Source: Helicobacter sp. TUL (lineage in GTDB: Bacteria > Campylobacterota > Campylobacteria > Campylobacterales > Helicobacteraceae). From it: DNA of 47,190 nucleotides. The stretch is taken from positions 1 through 47,190 of the forward strand of contig NZ_NESU01000015.1 in assembly GCF_002287135.1 (NCBI RefSeq). The letters run 5' to 3'. Below the pieces are notes generated by a model. It saw nothing but the letters and a program-made list of their open reading frames with translations, ran no database searches and was not told the origin of the DNA. The position numbers and the translations under genes were made by a program. Of this stretch, positions 45,215 through 47,190 are shown piece by piece (positions within the stretch are counted from its first letter, which is position 1; each line of letters opens with the position of its first letter).

Positions 45215-46299
45215 TGCAAAAAATCCTGTGTATTGTCGTATTTTTAAGCACATTTCTTAGCGCTCAAACGTATAAGATTCTAGGGCTTGTGCCATTTGGT
45301 GATTATAATCTTAAGATTGTTTTTGATCAAGATATTAGCGCCCTTAAGTTTGATGAAAAAAAACTCCAAGATGGGCGCGTATTTGTGGATTTGGAATCTG
45401 TCCTCGTGGTCCCAAAAAAGAGCTTTATTTTTAAAGATAATTCTACGATTAATGTCGCACAAAACACTCCTAAGATCGTGCGTGTTGTTATAAAACCTAC
45501 AAAATCCTACACTATTACCAAAGAAGCCCAAAATCTCTATATTCGCATGAGCGAATCTACATCACAAATGCGTGCTACAACCACTACAAGCCCTGCTATT
45601 TCTACTGCTCCCTCATCTTCTGTCGCTAAGAAAAAAATTGTGATAGATGCTGGACATGGAGGTAAGGATTGTGGAGCTATGGGTGTGACTAAGGTATGTG
45701 AAAAGGTTATCGTGTTGGAAGTGGCAAAATACCTTCAAGCCGAGCTTAAAAAACGCGGATATATCACACATATGACCCGCGAGAGCGATCGATTTATTGA
45801 TCTTATTGATCGCACAAAGTTTGCCAATGATAAAGGTGCGGATTTGTTTATTTCTATACACGCTAATTCTGTCCCTGTAGGCAAAAAATCCCCAAGCGGT
45901 ATAGAGACATATTTTTTATCAACAAATCGTAGCCAAAAAGCCCTCAAGGTTGCCGAAGCCGAAAATATAGGGGATATAGCCACGATGAATTATTTTTCTA
46001 AACAAACCTTTTTGCATACGATTAATAATCATCGTCTTATTGCCTCTAGTAAACTTGCGATAGATATTCAAGCTGGAATGGTGGATTCTGTGCGGACAAA
46101 ATATAAAAATATCGTTGATGGTGGTGTCAAAGATGGTCCATTTTGGGTTTTGGCTGGAGCGCTTATGCCATCTGTGCTTATTGAAATAGGATATGTCTCA
46201 CACGCAAATGAGGGCAGACTTTTGATAAACAAAGAATATCAAAAGCTTTTGGCTCTTGGTATTGCTGATGGTATTGAAGATTATTTAGAGAAAAACTAA
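45214..46299 (+). CDS. amiA: N-acetylmuramoyl-L-alanine amidase AmiA
   Basis: AmiA is a periplasmic zinc amidase (Amidase_3) that splits peptide stems from glycan and, in H. pylori, is needed for cell separation and the coccoid transition. The 361-aa protein has a signal peptide (MQKILCIVVFLSTFLSA), an AMIN-like N-terminal region (~20-125) and the catalytic domain with Zn His in IDAGHGGKDCGA, Glu in VCEKVIVLEVAKYL, His in SIHANS and a catalytic Glu in VLIEIGYVSH. It starts within the stop of the nitronate monooxygenase gene. Confidence 0.95.
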   Translation: MQKILCIVVFLSTFLSAQTYKILGLVPFGDYNLKIVFDQDISALKFDEKKLQDGRVFVDLESVLVVPKKSFIFKDNSTINVAQNTPKIVRVVIKPTKSYTITKEAQNLYIRMSESTSQMRATTTTSPAISTAPSSSVAKKKIVIDAGHGGKDCGAMGVTKVCEKVIVLEVAKYLQAELKKRGYITHMTRESDRFIDLIDRTKFANDKGADLFISIHANSVPVGKKSPSGIETYFLSTNRSQKALKVAEAENIGDIATMNYFSKQTFLHTINNHRLIASSKLAIDIQAGMVDSVRTKYKNIVDGGVKDGPFWVLAGALMPSVLIEIGYVSHANEGRLLINKEYQKLLALGIADGIEDYLEKN

Positions 46300-46311
46300 A
46301 AAGGAGAGGTT

Positions 46312-47169
46312 TTGAGAATTAGCAATAATCTTTTGGGCGCTATCATTTCTTGTGTATTTTTTGCATTATTTTCTTGGATTGCGATACTTCTTATAAGTTC
46401 TAGATTCTTTGATACATTTTCATATATCTTTTTTGTGTTTATCCGTGATCAAGGTTTATTTTCATTTCTGACAAATGCGATTTTGTTTTGTGGCGCACTC
46501 ATAGCCTTGGGATTTTTAATCGTCGCGAGTTGGTATAAAAAGCTTGATGTATGGCTGTATACCTTTGCACTTGGTATGTGTGTGGGATGTGTGTATATCG
46601 TAGCGTTTTGTGCAAGCACAGAGATAAAGCCTCAAGAGCTTACTGATTTATTGCTCATAGAATCTAGCATTGATCATCGTAGTATGATAGAAAGCCTTTG
46701 GGATTATAAGTTGCGCATTATACTAAGCCTTATTGTGTATGTATTTTTTATCTTTATGCCTCTTATTTTTGCAATTTTGCATCTTGTGCCAAATACCAAG
46801 ACTTATACAGGTTGGTTACTTGATATTACACAGCCTTCGTTTAATACTATAGTGATTGCCCTGTTTGCTTGTGCCTTTCAACCATTTTATTTTAAACAAA
46901 ATGCCTATGATTATATTGATTTGGCGTTATTTGCAGCAGGTATCATACTCTTTTTTGTTGTATTGGTGCGTCAAAAACACACACTAAACTTCTATGGATA
47001 TAGTAATCTTGCTATTTTAATTTTTGGTGTGGTGCTTGTAGCGTTTTGTTCAAACATTCTTGCAAGTTCTGATCAATATTTTTCTGTGCGTTACACATTG
47101 TATGCTTTTGTATTTATTGTGTGGTGTGTAGAATGTATGTATAATTACATAACTTATGATGAGGAGTAG
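46312..47169 (+). CDS. multi-pass inner membrane protein of unknown function
   Basis: This 285-aa very hydrophobic protein has about eight predicted membrane helices, from LLGAIISCVFFALFSWIAIL near the start to YTLYAFVFIVWCVECMY at the end, with a short polar loop around ELTDLLLIESSIDHRSMIESLW. No known catalytic motif is seen. The start is TTG (46312) behind AAGGAGAGG, 12 bases after amiA, so it may share its transcript and act at the envelope. I do not recognise the family. Confidence 0.78.
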   Translation: MRISNNLLGAIISCVFFALFSWIAILLISSRFFDTFSYIFFVFIRDQGLFSFLTNAILFCGALIALGFLIVASWYKKLDVWLYTFALGMCVGCVYIVAFCASTEIKPQELTDLLLIESSIDHRSMIESLWDYKLRIILSLIVYVFFIFMPLIFAILHLVPNTKTYTGWLLDITQPSFNTIVIALFACAFQPFYFKQNAYDYIDLALFAAGIILFFVVLVRQKHTLNFYGYSNLAILIFGVVLVAFCSNILASSDQYFSVRYTLYAFVFIVWCVECMYNYITYDEE

Positions 47170-47190
47170 CCTCGGCTAAGTTTGGTATTT

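Noticed and set aside
1-47190. Search for defence islands, prophage, toxin-antitoxin, CRISPR or biosynthetic clusters
   Set aside because: All sizeable frames are explained by housekeeping, transport, motility or envelope genes; no nuclease/ATPase pairs, integrases or repeat arrays were seen.

Overview
The window is a compact, AT-rich stretch of chromosome from a Campylobacterota bacterium, almost certainly a Helicobacter and probably not H. pylori. The evidence is TlpD, FqrB, PflA, Fur, CcoS and a free-standing atpE, and the order rpoZ-spoT-tyrS-nitronate monooxygenase-amiA, which I recall from H. pylori. Non-pylori traits (from memory of the genus) are a two-subunit class I fumarase, a PerR next to Fur, an ACT-domain threonine dehydratase, and an alpha-1,3-fucosyltransferase without heptad repeats in its visible part. 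It is core-genome DNA: I see no insertion sequence, prophage, integrase, CRISPR array or rRNA, and no gene-free stretch longer than about 220 bases.

Layout. 1-1341: 3' part of a fucosyltransferase, two tRNA-Leu genes and atpE. 1445-3505 (minus): class I fumarase subunits followed by a bacteriohemerythrin. 3685-4938: MHS-type transporter. 4935-13089 (minus): tlpD, pbp1A, ccoS, fqrB, xthA, a 58-residue lipoprotein, a tandem HD-domain protein, cmoA and moaC. 13312-16866: fur, then a DUF3015 protein, a secreted polysaccharide deacetylase and a secreted TPR protein on the minus strand. 17036-24996 (plus): yebC, an outer membrane protein, an orphan protein with NuoG-like stretches, rpmB, a K+ channel, argJ and the flagellar protein pflA. 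25098-28696 (minus): the classical ffh-rpsP-khpA-rimM-trmD-rplS translation/SRP operon. 28878-30994 (plus): perR, moeA and a universal stress protein. 30999-35142: a DHA1-type transporter (minus), ilvA (plus), then tlyA-ribF (minus). 35142-36769 (minus): dnaJ and a lipoprotein, start/stop-coupled to tlyA-ribF. 36844-47169 (plus): recR, cytochrome c553, alr, serB, fliR, rpoZ, spoT, tyrS, nitronate monooxygenase, amiA and a membrane protein.

Themes are microaerobic redox life (oxygen-labile fumarase beside an oxygen-binding hemerythrin, CcoS for cbb3 oxidase, FqrB, Fur and PerR), motility and energy taxis (PflA, FliR, TlpD), the envelope (PBP1A, AmiA, Alr, deacetylase, FucT) and translation. 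moaC and moeA, both for molybdenum cofactor, lie at separate sites.

The strongest unexplained signal is not a gene. The 7-mer AGATTCT (reverse complement AGAATCT) occurs about 90 times by hand count, where base composition predicts about 10. It falls on both strands and in several reading frames, and includes inverted pairs such as the hairpin directly after serB. That resembles DNA uptake-sequence behaviour. I found no clear new multi-gene defence or biosynthetic system.
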